Source: Lunularia cruciata (Eukaryota > Streptophyta > Marchantiopsida > Lunulariales > Lunulariaceae). Taken from it: a stretch of 64,000 nucleotides of DNA. The position numbers were made by a program, and so were the translations under genes. The stretch is from positions 58,905,001-58,969,000 of the forward strand of contig OX419758.1 of NCBI GenBank assembly GCA_948567375.1, written 5' to 3'. This document shows, piece by piece, positions 34,793-47,327 of the stretch; the stretch's first letter is position 1, and every line of letters begins with the position of its first letter. Below the pieces are notes generated by a model. The model was given only the letters and a program-made list of their open reading frames with translations. It was not told the origin of the DNA and made no database searches.

Positions 34793-34895
34793 GTCTAATA
34801 GGGAGGAGCCCATTTTACCCTCTATGTCCTTTTCGTGTACAGCTTAATGATGTGGTCTTCTCATCCTTCTTGTTACACACGCGATCGATCACCTT
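34793..34895 (+). repeat. Inverted LINE 3' tail at the right edge of LINE copy 2
   Basis: CATTTTACCCTCTATGTCC, TACAGCTTAATGATGTGGTC and CTCATCCTTCTTGTTACAC match the reverse complement of the tail at 32030-32120. Its outward-facing end is next to the possible duplicated CTCATAG. Confidence 0.75.
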
Positions 34896-34902
34896 CTCAT
34901 AG

Positions 34903-35859
34903 AGGGGAGCTATGCTTCGATGAAGAATTTCCCTTCTTGTGAACCTTGATATAAAAACAATTCAGTCTCCACCAAAACGATACTACCACTTATTACAACT
35001 ATTGATTGGGACGTTATTTCAAAATAGAAAATCCTTTTAAATGGACATGCCAGTTTCGTTTCAAGAGGAGCATCGAAGGAGCAAAACCAGCACCTAATAG
35101 ACGTGGAAACTTCTAAATCTAATTTACTGACTCCAATAGTGGATTGTACGAAGTCGAAAAGGAGAAAGAATACTTGATTTTAAACAGATAAAATTTTTGC
35201 TGCTTGTTCACTTCAGAAAGAGGATGAGGGGAATTACGTTTTAATAGGAACCAAATCTAAATGATATGGCCACTTTAATAACTCGTATAAGATATTACCA
35301 TTTTCTCATTTGCTATATATTATAATGTATCACCAATTTCCTCCCAACTATCACAAGTTGTAGGGTTCGCTTGTAGCTTCCAAGGATTTTTACAGATCTG
35401 ATGTTTTTATGAGTGTAATGATTCGGGCATAAGACATGCTCTTCAAGTAAAGTGCCGCTCTGAAAATACATATTCAGGTCACATATATATCGAAGTCGAC
35501 CAGAGATAGACCTAACCGACCCTCATATTTGGCACTTCGACTTGGGCGACCCCACATTTGCAAAATGATTTACCTGAAACCCTTGAAGCCTTGACGGGGC
35601 GCATCAGTCCTATGTGGCACTGGATTTCACAAACACGATTTGCAACACAAGAACATTGGTTGCCAGCACGATATAACGCCGTGCCAACTATTACCTATAA
35701 TGTCCAACTACCTATATTACTCTGACCACGTGGAACCGGTTAAGTTCTTCTGTCAAAGTTAGGGTTGGTCAAGTCTTTCCGTGCGAAGTTGACGCAGGCC
35801 ATTTCCACGTGTGCGTTCTCTCCTCACATCCAAATCTCCATCCATCCAACCCACAACAT
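34903..35859. other. Intergenic DNA without a recognised feature
   Basis: No ORF of note. The composition becomes less AT-rich after about 35450 and leads into the ORF pair. Confidence 0.4.
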
Positions 35860-36276
35860 TCATTGTTCGTTCAAACGCGATGTCAGTAAGGTCAGTCCGT
35901 CACAGGAGCAATGAAGACTGTATCTGAACTGGTCTCGGTACCCGGTCCTTTCATCGCGAATCCTCATCTGCTGGTTTGAGTCGTCTTTCCTGTACCCGCA
36001 AAAAGCACACGAGAATAGAACTACTGTACTGCTGTTAGTGAGCATACTAAAAACGGATACGCCGCACGTATACGCGGTAAAGCCGATCCAGCTAAGATGT
36101 ACGCACAGACCGTATAATGAAATAGAAATCCGGCCAACCGTAGTTAGAAATAGAAAGATCATGGAGATCCAGCCTGCAGCCGCCTGTACGTGACCAGAAT
36201 TGAAGAGAAAGTTGAGAAACCAGATACGCAAATCGTAAGGTGGACTGACGGAACTGGGGACGGTTTTATTGGGCAC
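35860..36276 (-). CDS. Hypothetical hydrophobic ORF
   Basis: 138 codons with two or three hydrophobic segments (GWISMIFLFLTTVGRISISL, CVHLSWIGFTAYTCGVSVFS) and a charged C-terminal part (YRKDDSNQQMRIRDERTGYR). The start is GTG rather than ATG, so if real it is an exon or has another start. It overlaps the plus-strand ORF; at most one is likely coding. I do not recognise it. Confidence 0.2.
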   Translation of the reverse strand: MPNKTVPSSVSPPYDLRIWFLNFLFNSGHVQAAAGWISMIFLFLTTVGRISISLYGLCVHLSWIGFTAYTCGVSVFSMLTNSSTVVLFSCAFCGYRKDDSNQQMRIRDERTGYRDQFRYSLHCSCDGLTLLTSRLNEQ

Positions 36277-36570
36277 GTTGTCTCCCTTCTCGCCTGTACG
36301 GTAACAGTTGCCCTTCCATCTTCATTCAATGCGGGACGATTTACTTCAACGGACGGTTACCGATTCTTTAGGAGAAAATGGATTAAAATATCCGGGGATA
36401 GAATATTGATGGAGACCTACTCTCACGAGTCTTTATTACTCCTTTATCGTACAGCTTTACTTTCTAAGCTATTCCAAGAATGGGTTATAGAAAATGGATG
36501 GACTTTTGAGGCACGCGTCGCTGGTACTGAAGAGGAAGAGAGCTTTAGGAGGCTTATTCGCAAGAATTAG
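36190..36570 (+). CDS. Hypothetical ORF
   Basis: 126 codons ending in TAG, including GYRFFRRKWIKISGDRILME and FQEWVIENGWTFEARVAGTE. The first codon is ACG/GTG-like rather than ATG, so a spliced upstream exon or an internal ATG near 36409 would be needed. Composition is balanced and unlike the AT-rich repeats on its right. No family recognised; it may be a gene relic. Confidence 0.25.
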   Translation: MTRIEEKVEKPDTQIVRWTDGTGDGFIGHVVSLLACTVTVALPSSFNAGRFTSTDGYRFFRRKWIKISGDRILMETYSHESLLLLYRTALLSKLFQEWVIENGWTFEARVAGTEEEESFRRLIRKN

Positions 36571-38719
36571 AGTGAGAAGGAAAGAAGGAGATTTTATTCT
36601 AACTGAATCCGTAAGGCACCCAATGCTTGGGCCTGTGCATGCTGAGAGGATCCGATGGGTCTCATGATTCTGAAGAGTGTGAGAACAGCAAAATTTCTAT
36701 ATAAAGTGGGCAAGATCCCCTCAATTATTTGCTGTAGAACTTGTAAGTACAGTTTACCTCTGAAGTTTCATTTGTTCACTGTTTCTAATAATTGATTCTT
36801 GCAATAATTTACAACTACCCTAGGAAAATAGGAAAATAAGACTGCACCTCCATTTAAGGAAGGAGCGATTCTATTACTGGGTTGCCCTTTGTTTGAAGCC
36901 GTAGAAAATGGTGGCCTTGATTAGATGACTTTGACTCTTAATCCCTTATAAGATATTTAAATGACAATCTTACTTACTCTATGTCACTGTATTTTATATT
37001 AATATGTAGAAACTTGAGTGATCTTCATGAAAGTTCCTTTTACAACCAGCACGAATTCCCATAGAGCGGTAGTTCTCTCCATTATTTCAGGTAGAGTTTA
37101 GATCCCTCTTCTAGATTTCCCATCTTCATTTCTTTTTCCACTTACTTGATTTTCTTGTCTGTCCGTATCTGATTTTGAAACTGTAACCTCAATTCATGTT
37201 TGGACTAAATCCGAATGTACTTGATTTCTACATATAGAACTATGGACTTTGAAAGAGCTAAAAAAATCATCCACTCTGAAGGGAGCCCAAAATCCTCAGG
37301 TTTACTACTAAAAACTATGAGGAAAATTTGAGGAAGTGAATTCTACTTGTGGACTCTAAGCCTTGTATTTTTAAGTCTATATTTGTAAACCCAAGATGTT
37401 TAGACAAATCATAAAATTGGATAAAGCTTTTAATACCTCTTCCAAAGGAGCCAAAATATGGATAATGAAGATGACATGATAAAGAGAAGAGAAGAGCATG
37501 ATAAGAAAGAACTTGCAACCTCTCATAGAGCCAAGAAGTGGAGCACAAAAAACAAAGATTGTTAATGAGAGCATGGAAGTAAAGCACAACAAACAAAGAT
37601 CCACTTAGTGAATCTACTTGGTGTATAATCTTGGCAAATGACACGCTATGTGAAATTTCTTATGGTGGTAGGATGGATATATACTAGAGATGAATTTAGA
37701 ATTTAAAATGACATCAAACAGGGGATTTGATCCCCTACTAAACAAAAAATATAAAACAAGGCAAAAAGGGATGGTATTGAAGGCATTTAAACATCGTTTT
37801 GGATAACCACCATCAAGATCAAGATTCAAGGATACTTTAATACAAGTAGTAATATTCTCACAACCATGATGAAAAGCTAAAGCAAACTTGTATTGAGACC
37901 AATATGACAAAAGATACAAACAAAATTGTAAACACACACTACTATTGAGACATTGCAAGGAGATTTAAGACACCTAAAAATTATGGAGCTCAAAGTGGCA
38001 TTAGACTAAAAACAATATATTGGAAAAAGGAAGCCAATAAGAAGAGAAAACTTGAATGTATGATATCATTGGAGAAGCAATAATGAAAACGCTCAAACAC
38101 CAAACTTGATGGAACTCTTGCAGATTAATGTAGAGAATAACGTAATGTATGAGAAAAGAAGTACCATATAAGCTATAGCTTCTCATTTGGAAAGAAATAA
38201 TGAATGAAGTGAGAGGAAGTGTTTCATGGCTAGAAAGTGGAAAATATGTAAAGTTATCAAAGTTGTGTGAAAAATGTGGTTGGTCTATAAGATGAGAGTA
38301 TCTAAGCTGCTTATTTATACTCTTTTGCCTACCTTGATGCTAAGGAGCAATAAAGGCAGTATTTCTTTGAAGGTATGATATGAGACTGTGGAATCTAGTT
38401 GGATTTGCCTAGCCTTATATGGTGTAGTATTCTTATATAGGTGATCAATTTCTCCACAAAAACCTATAGATCCTTGAGGTAGTTCCTTGATGTTTTGAGC
38501 ACCTATGGGCTGAGAGTAATAGGATTCACTTTGGGAAGAGGACTAGTTCAATCCAAGAAGAAATAAATCTACCATGTTTTTTCCAATAGAATGGTATTTA
38601 AAGATAAGGAGAACAAAGATCCTACTAATAAGCATAAGGGAATGAAGATCCTTATAGACAAATCTGGTCTAGGTAAGATAAGAAGAATAAGATCAACAGA
38701 TATAACTATGTATAGAAGT
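36571..38719. other. AT-rich DNA, probably decayed repeats
   Basis: Minus-strand open frames at 37315-37644, 37614-37958 and 38569-38859 are leucine/serine-rich and without domains, as expected from AT-rich sequence. A TATA-like box near 38318 suggests an old LTR fragment, but no partner copy is seen. Confidence 0.35.
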
Positions 38720-39232
38720 TTGATAAGGTTGCAATAGAGGATAACAAAGAGGATGAAAAAGCCCCATAAAAAAATAAAAGGATAAACTAAGATGTAAAAT
38801 TGGAGCTTAGCCATACAAGGATAATATTGGCTTAGTCCTAAAAGCTCCAATATTATCAAAATGAATAATCCATCTTACTAAACCTAACTTGTTAAAGCTA
38901 TGTAATTATGAGTGAAACCAATCAAGGGATGAGCTAGTCAAATAATTTACATACCACTAGTGCATCCAAAAAAAGTCACCTAATGTAATTGCCCTCCATG
39001 GATTGCTCTCACTAGTGTTTCTATATGGACATTTATTGTTTAAAGAGAGCTGCAAAATAGGAAAAGGAGGTCCAACCATCATATTTAGTATGGTAAGCTC
39101 CAAAGCTCTAATGCAATTCCAAATAAATGTGTTGAATGTCATATGTATAGCTACATATAACTCCAAAGCTAAAGGAGCAAAGAGGTTATCTTGTTGTATA
39201 TCCTTGTACTTGGAGACCTTGGCTACTATAGT
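38720..39232 (-). mobile_element. LINE copy 3, 3' segment
   Basis: A diverged minus-strand copy of the LINE family. The 3' tail with GGAGCTTAGCC lies near 38785; CATCCAAAAAAAGTCACCTAATG at 38960 and GGAGCAAAGAGGTTATCTTG near 39170 match copy 1 positions 3165-3400. It stops at the left LTR of chromovirus D. The rest of the copy resumes at 55741-55854 and 60240-61195. Confidence 0.75.
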
Positions 39233-39727
39233 TTTCACAATATGGAGTTTATTGATGAGTTGGTTAAGACTAAAAAAATAGCAGATAGGCCAAATTAGCC
39301 AGGAATTATAAAAATATTCTAAAAACATCTAGGAAGCTACTTGGTACCTTCCAAGTATTGGGTAATGTGCATGCTAAGTGATGACTCTAGGAGGAAGCTC
39401 CTTGGGAAACTTGTTGGTTAGCTTAGCTTGCATACCAAATATGTAGCTTCTAGGAGGAAGTTTTGTGGGAAGCTTCTCAACTAGCTTAGCTTGCATGCCA
39501 AGTAGATGGTTTTTAGAAGGAAGCTTCTTGAGAAGCTTCCAAGTTAACTTGACTTACACTCTAAGAAGGTGGCTTTCAGGAAGCTTCTTAAGAGCCTTGT
39601 ATGCTTCCCGATAAATACCAAAGCCTAAGCTCATGTTAGACATTTGTAGTTTTCCTCATTCAAGAGTTCCAATGTGATCTTTCACTTTGATTTCCCATTC
39701 TCTTATTTCTCTCCTTGGCTTTTTACA
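39233..39727 (+). repeat. 5' LTR of chromovirus D
   Basis: It begins at ACAATATGGAGTTTATTG directly next to LINE sequence and ends TTTTTACA at 39727. It holds three to four subrepeats of the TTAGCTTGCATGCCAAGTAG type mixed with GAAGCTTCTTGAGAAGCTTC. The primer site TGGGTATCAAAGC follows at 39728, one substitution and one insertion away from the plant consensus. Confidence 0.8.
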
Positions 39728-39959
39728 TGGGTATCAAAGCACAAATGAGATGGATTGAATTTATGGACCACCAAATCTATTTCCATCAAACCATTAGGAT
39801 TTTTGTATCTATGTACTACCCAATTATCATTTCATGTAGTTCATCATCTCATGCTTTGGGTAGAATTTTTTTGAATACTATCACTTTGTCAGATGAACCC
39901 TTGGTACTTTAGATTATAAATGATGAAGAATGGTGGATGTGTTGCATCTATGTGTTAAC

Positions 39960-42206
39960 ATTGATAATTGTAGGGAGATTGATAGAGTAATGACCATGAC
40001 AGCAATGCACAAAGTTATCATTGCTATGCAACAACAAATCAAGTATCTTACTCAACTGTTGGAAGAATGAGACTATCAACGACAAGAGCATGTGAAGAGA
40101 GCACTATCAAGAAGGAGAAGAGTGAAATCAATTTCCAAAGCCCAAGGTATTTGAAGGAAATAATATTTTGTGTACAATGGAGAATTTTGCATTTGATTGC
40201 AAATGTTATTTTGAAGCTACAAATCTTCAAGATGAACAGAGATAGATTTTCTTAGCTTCAAGCCAGTTGGATAGAGCGGCAAAACTATGGTGGTGATTTT
40301 GAGTAGAGAGAGTTGAAGAATAGTTGATTTATGCTAATCTTGACATAAGAAGAATTCAAGAATGAAATAATCGGGCAATTTTAAGCTATAAATGCCACAT
40401 GAGTTGCACAAGATAGATTGGTAGAATTGAAGCAGATTGGTTCTATCAAAAATTACATCACTCAATTCCAGAACACCATAATGAAAATTCTAGATATACT
40501 AGAAGATAAAACTTTGGATCAATTTGTGAGGGATTTACAGTCACACACCAAATTGGAAGTGACCATACAAGAGCCAAAACACTTAGAAGAAACTATGCAA
40601 TTGGCTGATCGCTTTGATTCCTTGGTTATGATAACTTGGTCTTGACCTTGAACTTCATAGAACCTACCAACACCCTACACACAAGTGGAGGAGCTAGCAC
40701 CAATGGAGATTAATGCCATCCAATGGAGATCACTTGGTAGTACAAATAGAGGAAGACTACGAGAAAATGGTGATAAATTTTATTATCACCAAATTGGACA
40801 TTACATTGTTGAATGTCCACTCAAGAATAGATGACCCCAAAAAATTGCCCAATGGAGTTCATGGATCATGATGATCAAGGAACAAAGAATCCTAGTAGGA
40901 GAATTTGAGCCACATAATGGGAACTTGATTAGTTCCAATGGGATTGAAGGCTTGACCTATACAAGTTTGCTTCCCTTGTATGGTATGATATACTATTGTG
41001 GTTATAGGATTTTGGTTGATTTTGGTGGATTTTGGAAAATTTTGGAAGTTCAAAGAATTGAATGTCCATGCAATTAGCAAAAGAATAAAGTATCCTTATC
41101 AAGCCAATAATTGAAAGTAGATTGATGATGGTGGATGGTAGAAAAGGTTATGCATTCTGAACCTTACATCCTGTTACATTCAAGATTGGGAATGAGTATT
41201 TGGAGTGTATGAGGTTTGTAGTGGCACCTCTATACTAAGATGTCATTCTAGGTTTGCTTTGGCTTAAACATCTTAAGATTAAATTTGATTGGACCTAATG
41301 AAAAATTCTAGTATAACACCAAGGTAGGAATAGTTGATTTGGTTATCTAGCACCTTTGAGTAAGGCACCTAAGAATAGTCAGTCCTGAGATGAGAAGTTT
41401 ATTAGTAAAGCAACCATAGAGCAAGCTTTAGAGGAAGATAAACCTACTTTTTTAGTGTAGATCAAGCCGATTGCACATGGAGAATTAGAGGAGAGCCAGA
41501 AGCCTCATCAAGCAATTATTGATCAAATAGTTTAGAAGTTTATAGATGTGTTTTGGATGATTTGCCAAAAGGATTACCTTTTGATCATGGTATGCCCTTC
41601 AAGATTGAATTATTCTTAATGAGTACTATAGTGAGTAGACCAATCTATCAACTCTAACCAAAGGGAGTTTGACAAGCTTCAAACAACACTAATGAAGTTG
41701 TTGGAGAAGGATTTCATATGACATAGTACATCTTCTTGGAGATACTATTCATTAGAAAGAAGGATAGAGGACTTGCTTGTGTATTGATTACCAAGGCCTC
41801 AATAAAAAAATTAGTGAAGAATGCATACTCCTTGCCTTGAATTAATGACTTGCTAGATCAATTGAGTAGAGCACGATACTTCTCCAAGTTGGATCACCAA
41901 AGCGGTTATTGGTAAATTCCTATTGATAGAGAAGATGTGCAAAAGACTACCTTTCACACAAGGTATGTGCATTTTGAATAGAGAGTTCTATCTTTTGGGT
42001 TCAGTAATGCTCAAGTAGTCTTCATAGATCAAATGCATCAAGTGTTGCATGGGCTATTGGATTGGTATATGGTGGTGCTCTTGGATGATATTTTAATCTA
42101 TAGCAAGATAGTGGTAGAACACACAAATCATGTGCCAAAATTCCTAAGATGACTATGTCAATGGATGTTTTATTGCAAGAAGTCAAGGAGGGGATTAGGG
42201 GGGATC
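39960..42206 (+). pseudogene. Chromovirus D gag, protease and RT remnant
   Basis: Gag at about 39990-40700, including LVELKQIGSIKNYITQFQNT and HTKLEVTIQEPKHLEE. Protease near 40985-41290, with a mutated LVDFG active-site box and KFD at its end. Reverse transcriptase from about 41460, with YFSKLDHQSGYW near 41880 and LLDDILIYS near 42070-42100, so the catalytic DD pair is kept. A deletion just before 42200 removes the end of the RT, and frames are broken throughout. Confidence 0.75.
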
Positions 42207-42211
42207 AAAAT

Positions 42212-42613
42212 TGTAAAAGACCGAGCCCAAGGAGAGAAATAGCAGAATGGAAACTCACATTGGGACACTTGAATATGAGAAAACTCCAAATGCCTAGCAT
42301 GAGCTTAAGCTTAGGTATTTATAGGTAGCATACAAGGCCCTTGAGAAGCTTCTCAAGATGCTTCCTTGAGCTGCTTTCTTAGAGTGCAAGCCAAGTTAAC
42401 CAAGAAGCTTCACTCTAGAAACTGCCTACTTGGCGTGCAAGCTAAGCTAGTTGGAAGCTTCTAGCAGCTTCTTTCTAGAAGCTACCTACTTGGGGTGCAA
42501 GTTAAGTTAGTCGAGAAGCTTCCTAGATGCTTCTAGAATATTATGGGCTAATTTGGCTTATTCTCTACTTTGTTAGCCTTACTAAACACATTGCTAAACT
42601 CCATATTGTTACA
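42212..42613 (-). repeat. 3' LTR of chromovirus A
   Basis: Reads TGTAACAATATGGAG on the minus strand from 42613 and ends GGTCTTTTACA at 42212. A polypurine tract (GATGGGGGAATA, minus strand, 42614-42627) lies at its inner edge. The heat-shock-like site near 42530 has lost its third unit. Confidence 0.9.
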
Positions 42614-42639
42614 TATTCCCCCATCGCTAGTTGGTGATA

Positions 42640-45600
42640 TCATCATTGCCATTGAAGCTTCAAACTCCTGGATGGCCGTCTATGCATTTTGGAGGTGAGA
42701 AAGAGGTTCCCATGTGGCATCATGAAGGGGATACACTTTCCAAAGGACCTTTTACTCCGTATGTTGTCGGTGTTCTCGTTGAATGTGGCAACGTGCAAGG
42801 ATGCAATCAACTTAGTACTCCTCATGATCATTGATAAGGACGGGAGGAGGAGGAGGAGGAGGTTGGACACAAGAGGAAAAGGAAGATGGGTTAAGAACAA
42901 AGGGTTTTAACTTGGAAATGTGAAAGACAAGGTCGATGCGCATATGATAAGGTAATGCAAGTTGATAAGCAACAAGAGAGATGATTTGGATGACATCAAA
43001 GTGTCATATCCAATTAGGAGCAATTTTGTGAACTTGGGTATCAAGTGGGAGGGGTAGGTTACTAGAGGATAACATGAATTTATCACAGACTTCAAAGATG
43101 AGATCACAATGATGATGCTCCGCATATTTTTTTTTGATGATTCTAAGCAACAAGGAGATGTGATTTTGCTTGTTGGAGAGATTGGGATACGGTGGTCAAG
43201 AAGGTTGAAGTAGGAGGGACCTAAGATGGAAGAGGAGCAAGAAGATAATTTGGAAAAAGTGGATCTTGGCCAAAATTGAGAAAGAAAGGAGAAAATCCGG
43301 TGCTTGCTTGCTTGGAATTATTGTAGGCAAATTCTACTATTGCAAGACATTCATCCCATTTGGTATGGTGGACATTGACAAAGGCATGTAACATATCCTC
43401 CAAGGTACAATTTTCACGTTTGGTTTGTCCATTAGTATGAGGATGATGGGCCGTGGACAAAGTAAGTTTGGTGTTGAGTATCTAGAAGAGTGCTTGTCAA
43501 AATTTCTTGGTGAATCGAGAATCATTGTTGAAGATGAGTACATGTGGCATCCCATGATGCTTGAAGAAATTGTTGAAGTAGATTTATGCTAAGATTGGAG
43601 CATCCACGGTATCAAAGATTGGTACCAAGTGGATATGCTTACTAAGCTTATCCACAAACACCACGATTGTTGTGTGTCCTTGCTTTGTCTTGGGCAATGA
43701 TGTGATGACATCCAAGCTCATGAGTTCCCATTGAGCAGATGGAATGGGGAGTGGTTGAAGGAGTACACTTGGCTTTTGGTTGCTGGCCTTGTTACATTGG
43801 CAGCTCTCACACAATTGGACAAATGCTCAAACATCTTGTGTCATATTGGGCCACCACTATTGGTGTTGGAGTGTACCCAAGGTCTTGTCTACAACCATGT
43901 GACCAGCTATTGGTAAATCATGGGCTTCTTGAAGGAGCACAAGTCAGAGATCACCTTTGGCTAGAATATAGATCCGGTCCGCGTGGAATAGAAAGCCTTC
44001 CTTGAAGGAGAAGGTGTTTTACTCCTTGTCGCTTGCTATAAGACAACCATGTACCATTTGGAATAAGGGATCTTGTTGTAGAGCTGACCAAAGCTCATTT
44101 TGGACATGGGAGTCAATTGCCACCGTTGATGAGAGGAAGAGACTTCAACTCTGGTCATCATGATAGAACATCAGGGATGATATGGAATTGACCTAGTTTA
44201 TACTCAAGTTTGATGTCAAAAAATTGGAGTTGCTCTTCCCATCGATGATGTCAACTCTTCATGTGTTCCAAGTGTAAGGTCTACAACAATGGTTTGTGAT
44301 CAGTTTGCATGATCACTTGTTTCTCCAGGTCATAATGCCTCCATACCTTGGTGGCATATACCGTTGCAAGTTGTTTTGATCTTGAGCATAATAATTTCTT
44401 TCAGCTATATTTAGTCGGTGAGACACAAAGGCAATGGGATGTAGTCCATCTGGGAATTCCTATTGCAACACTGTTCCAATTGCAAAGTTAGAAGCATCAA
44501 AATCAACCACATAAGGTAACTGAGGATCATATGGCTGAAGGATGGATCTTGAAGACACCATATGTTTCAGTTTTTGGAATGCTTCTTCATGCTTGGTGGT
44601 CCACTAGAAGCTCAAGTTCTTCATCAAGATGTCAATCAATGGTGCAACCACATGAGCATAATAAAGGATGAACCATCAATAAAAACTGGCCAATCCATTA
44701 AATGCCATACTGTTGTAGTATCCTTCAAAGTAGGCCAATCAGCAATGGCCATGAATTTCTCCTCTTCCATCTTGATCCCTTCTGATGAGATCTTGTGATC
44801 CAAGAAGGTGACTTCCTTCTACCAAAATGCACACTTTGACTTCTTGCAATAAAATTTCCATTATCAAAGTCATCTTAGGACTTCTCGCACATGATTCATA
44901 TGTTCTACCTTTGTCTTGCTATAGATTAAGATATCATCCAAGAACACCACCACGTACCAATCCAATAGTCCATCCAACACCTGATGCATCTGATCCATGA
45001 AGATTGTTGGAACATTAGTGAGCCCAAAAGGTAGAACTATCCACTCAAAATGTCCATACCTTGTGCAAAAGGTAGTCTTTTGCACATTCTCCCTATCAAT
45101 GGGGATTTGCCAATAGCCACTATAGAGATCAAACTTGGAAAAGTATCATTCTCCACTCAGTTGATCAAGCAAGTCATCAATCTGAGGTAAGAGATATGCA
45201 TTCTTCACTATTTTCTTATTGAGCCCATGGTAATCAATACATAAACAAAATCCTCCATCCTTCTTTAAAACAAATAGTACTAATGTCCCCAAGAAGAGGT
45301 ACTATGTAGTATGAAGTCCTTCTCCAATAACTTTGTAAGTGTTGTTTGCAACTCCCCCAACTCCTTTGGTAAGAGGCGATAGATTGGTCTACTCACTGGA
45401 CTACTCCTTGGCAATAACTCAATCTTGAAGAGCATACTACAATCAAAGTGTAACCCCTTTTGTAGATCATCCCAAAACACATTTTCAAACTCCTGAAGTA
45501 TCTGATCAACCATTGCTTGATGAGGCTCTTGGCCCTCCTCAGATTGTCCTTGTGCAATCGGCTTGATTCACACCACAAAAGTAGACTTATTTTCCTCTAA

Positions 45601-46485
45601 AGCTTGCTCTATGCTTGCTTTACTAACAAAATTTCCATCTAGGGACTCATCTTTCTTGAAAGCTTGCTCCATGGCTACTTTCTTGGTAGAATTCCCATCT
45701 TGAGACTCATCCCCCTTCAAGGCTTGCTCTATGGCTACCTTCTTCACAAACTTCCCATATTAGGATTGACTATTCGTAGGTGTCTTACTAAGAGGTGCCA
45801 ACAACCTAATAGGAAACTCCTACCTTGGGGTTGTACTTGAATTTCTTGTTGGGTCCAATCAAATTGAACCTTATGATGTTCAAGTCAAGGTAGTCCTAGA
45901 ATGACATTTTAGTGTAGAGGTGCTACTATCAACCTCATACACTCCAAATACTCTTTCCCAATCTTGAAAGTAACAAGATGCGAGGTATGGAATGCAAACC
46001 CTTTCTACCATCTGCCATCATCAATTTACTTCCAATTATTGGCTTGATCTGAATACCCAATTCCTTTGCTACTTGCATAGACATGCAATTCTCCAAACTT
46101 CTAGAATCAACCAAAATCCTACAACCCAAAATTAGATATTGCATCTTGCAAGTGAAGCAAATTTGCATAGGTTGAGCTCTATATCCCATTGGAACTAATC
46201 AATCTCCTAATAGGCGACTCAAAATCTCTTACTAGAATTCTTTGTTTCCTTGATCATTTTGCTCCACAAACTCCATTTAGGAAACTTGTTGAGGTCGCCA
46301 ATTCTTGAATGGACATTCAGCAATGCAATGTCCCAATTAGTGACAATAAAAACAACCAATATTTTATCATAATTTCTCTTTATCTATAGTGCCAAGTGGT
46401 CTTCGTTAAATGGCATCAATCTCCATTAGTGTCGGCTCCTCCACCCGTGTGTAGTGTATTGGTAGGTTTTGTGGAGGTCGAGGTC
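42640..46485 (-). pseudogene. Chromovirus A pol remnant
   Basis: From right to left: end of gag and protease (46189-45880; the box LVDTG is mutated to LVDSR), RT (45560-44850, with YGHFEWIVLPFGLTNVPTIF and FLDDILIYSK, catalytic DD intact near 44925), RNase H (about 44720-44280), integrase (44080-43220, with MSLDVITSLPKTKQGHTTIV and STAHHPHTNGQTKRENCTLE), and a chromodomain in another frame near 42680-42790. The integrase segment 43221-43460 is open for 79 codons. Several stops and frameshifts prevent a polyprotein. Confidence 0.82.
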
Positions 46486-47175
46486 TGTGAGCCGGCCTAT
46501 CTCTCACTCAAGATGAACCTCTGATGGCTATTATGGTAGCACACCATGGACTAAGAAGGCAAAGAACCCCAACTCCATCATACTCCTCCAAGGCTAACAC
46601 TCCAAGACTCAAGACATTGCTCACCAGAGAATTCAATGAGAGAGATAGTTGCAAATGAAAGGATGATGAGTACCTCCTCACCCTTTGTTTATATACTTGT
46701 GAGATAGTTATGTACCAAAGTTACTAATTACGAGAGTAACTCAAGTTACTAGGCTAAAAGTCAAGTAAAGTCAAAAAGTAGAAAGGAATATCCATTCACA
46801 TGGGCATATTCCCCTAAGCATGTGATCTTATCTTGACCCAACCACTAAGTCAAGGATTCCTTTACATGGGCTACCCTTGGACTATAGAAGAATCCAAAAC
46901 AAAAAGGCTTGCGGGCCCAAGAGTTCTCAACTCTTTCCTCAAAGCCAAACACCTAAGAATAATACCAAGTCAACACACTAGAATCCAAAATAGTGGTGCT
47001 CATCTTTTCCACTTCCTCTAAAGTAAGGTCCCCTCTATCTTAGCTATGACTAAATTAAGCTAATCATGACTAATGTAGAACCATCATTTATCTCTATATA
47101 CATAATATCTCTCAAGTACTTGTAATACCAAGCTAAATATCACAATACCACACACATGCACAAATGGATGTTACA
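46486..47175 (-). repeat. 3' LTR of element B
   Basis: Starts (minus strand) TGTAACATCCATTTGTGCAT at 47175 and ends CCGGCTCACA at 46486. A TATA box AGTATATAAACAAAGGG lies on the minus strand near 46690. A purine-rich GAGGGTAAA precedes it. Only the last 260 bases or so have a partner at the other end of the element. Confidence 0.78.
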
Positions 47176-47327
47176 TTTACCCTCAGACTAAGTTTTCACT
47201 TTGTCCTCAGAGTGAAGGTCTCTCTACCTTCTATAATACATCTTCAACTTATCATGGTTAATCCTATTAAAGTATCTTCCTCCCAACTCCTTGAGATCAT
47301 AGGGGTAATTGCCCCACACCTTCTCCA

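Larger units (their letters stand above)
32028..34895 (-). mobile_element. LINE copy 2, 5'-truncated, bounded by inverted 3' tails
   Basis: The minus-strand element follows copy 1 closely from its 3' tail (about 32030-32130) through the nuclease-like and RT regions to about 34790, equal to about 5550 in copy 1. The zinc-finger part is missing. At 34793-34895 the 3' tail appears again in plus orientation, so both outer edges are LINE 3' ends. CTCATAG occurs just outside on both sides (32021-32027 and 34896-34902) and may be a target duplication of the whole unit. Frames are broken. Confidence 0.8.

Noticed and set aside
34793-34895. Twin-priming inversion at the 5' end of LINE copy 2
   Set aside because: Twin priming inverts an upstream part of the same cDNA; here the 3' tail itself is present twice.
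37715-37737. tRNA T-arm-like GGGGATTTGATCCCC
   Set aside because: The loop does not fit the TTCRANY pattern and no acceptor, D or anticodon arms can be folded around it.
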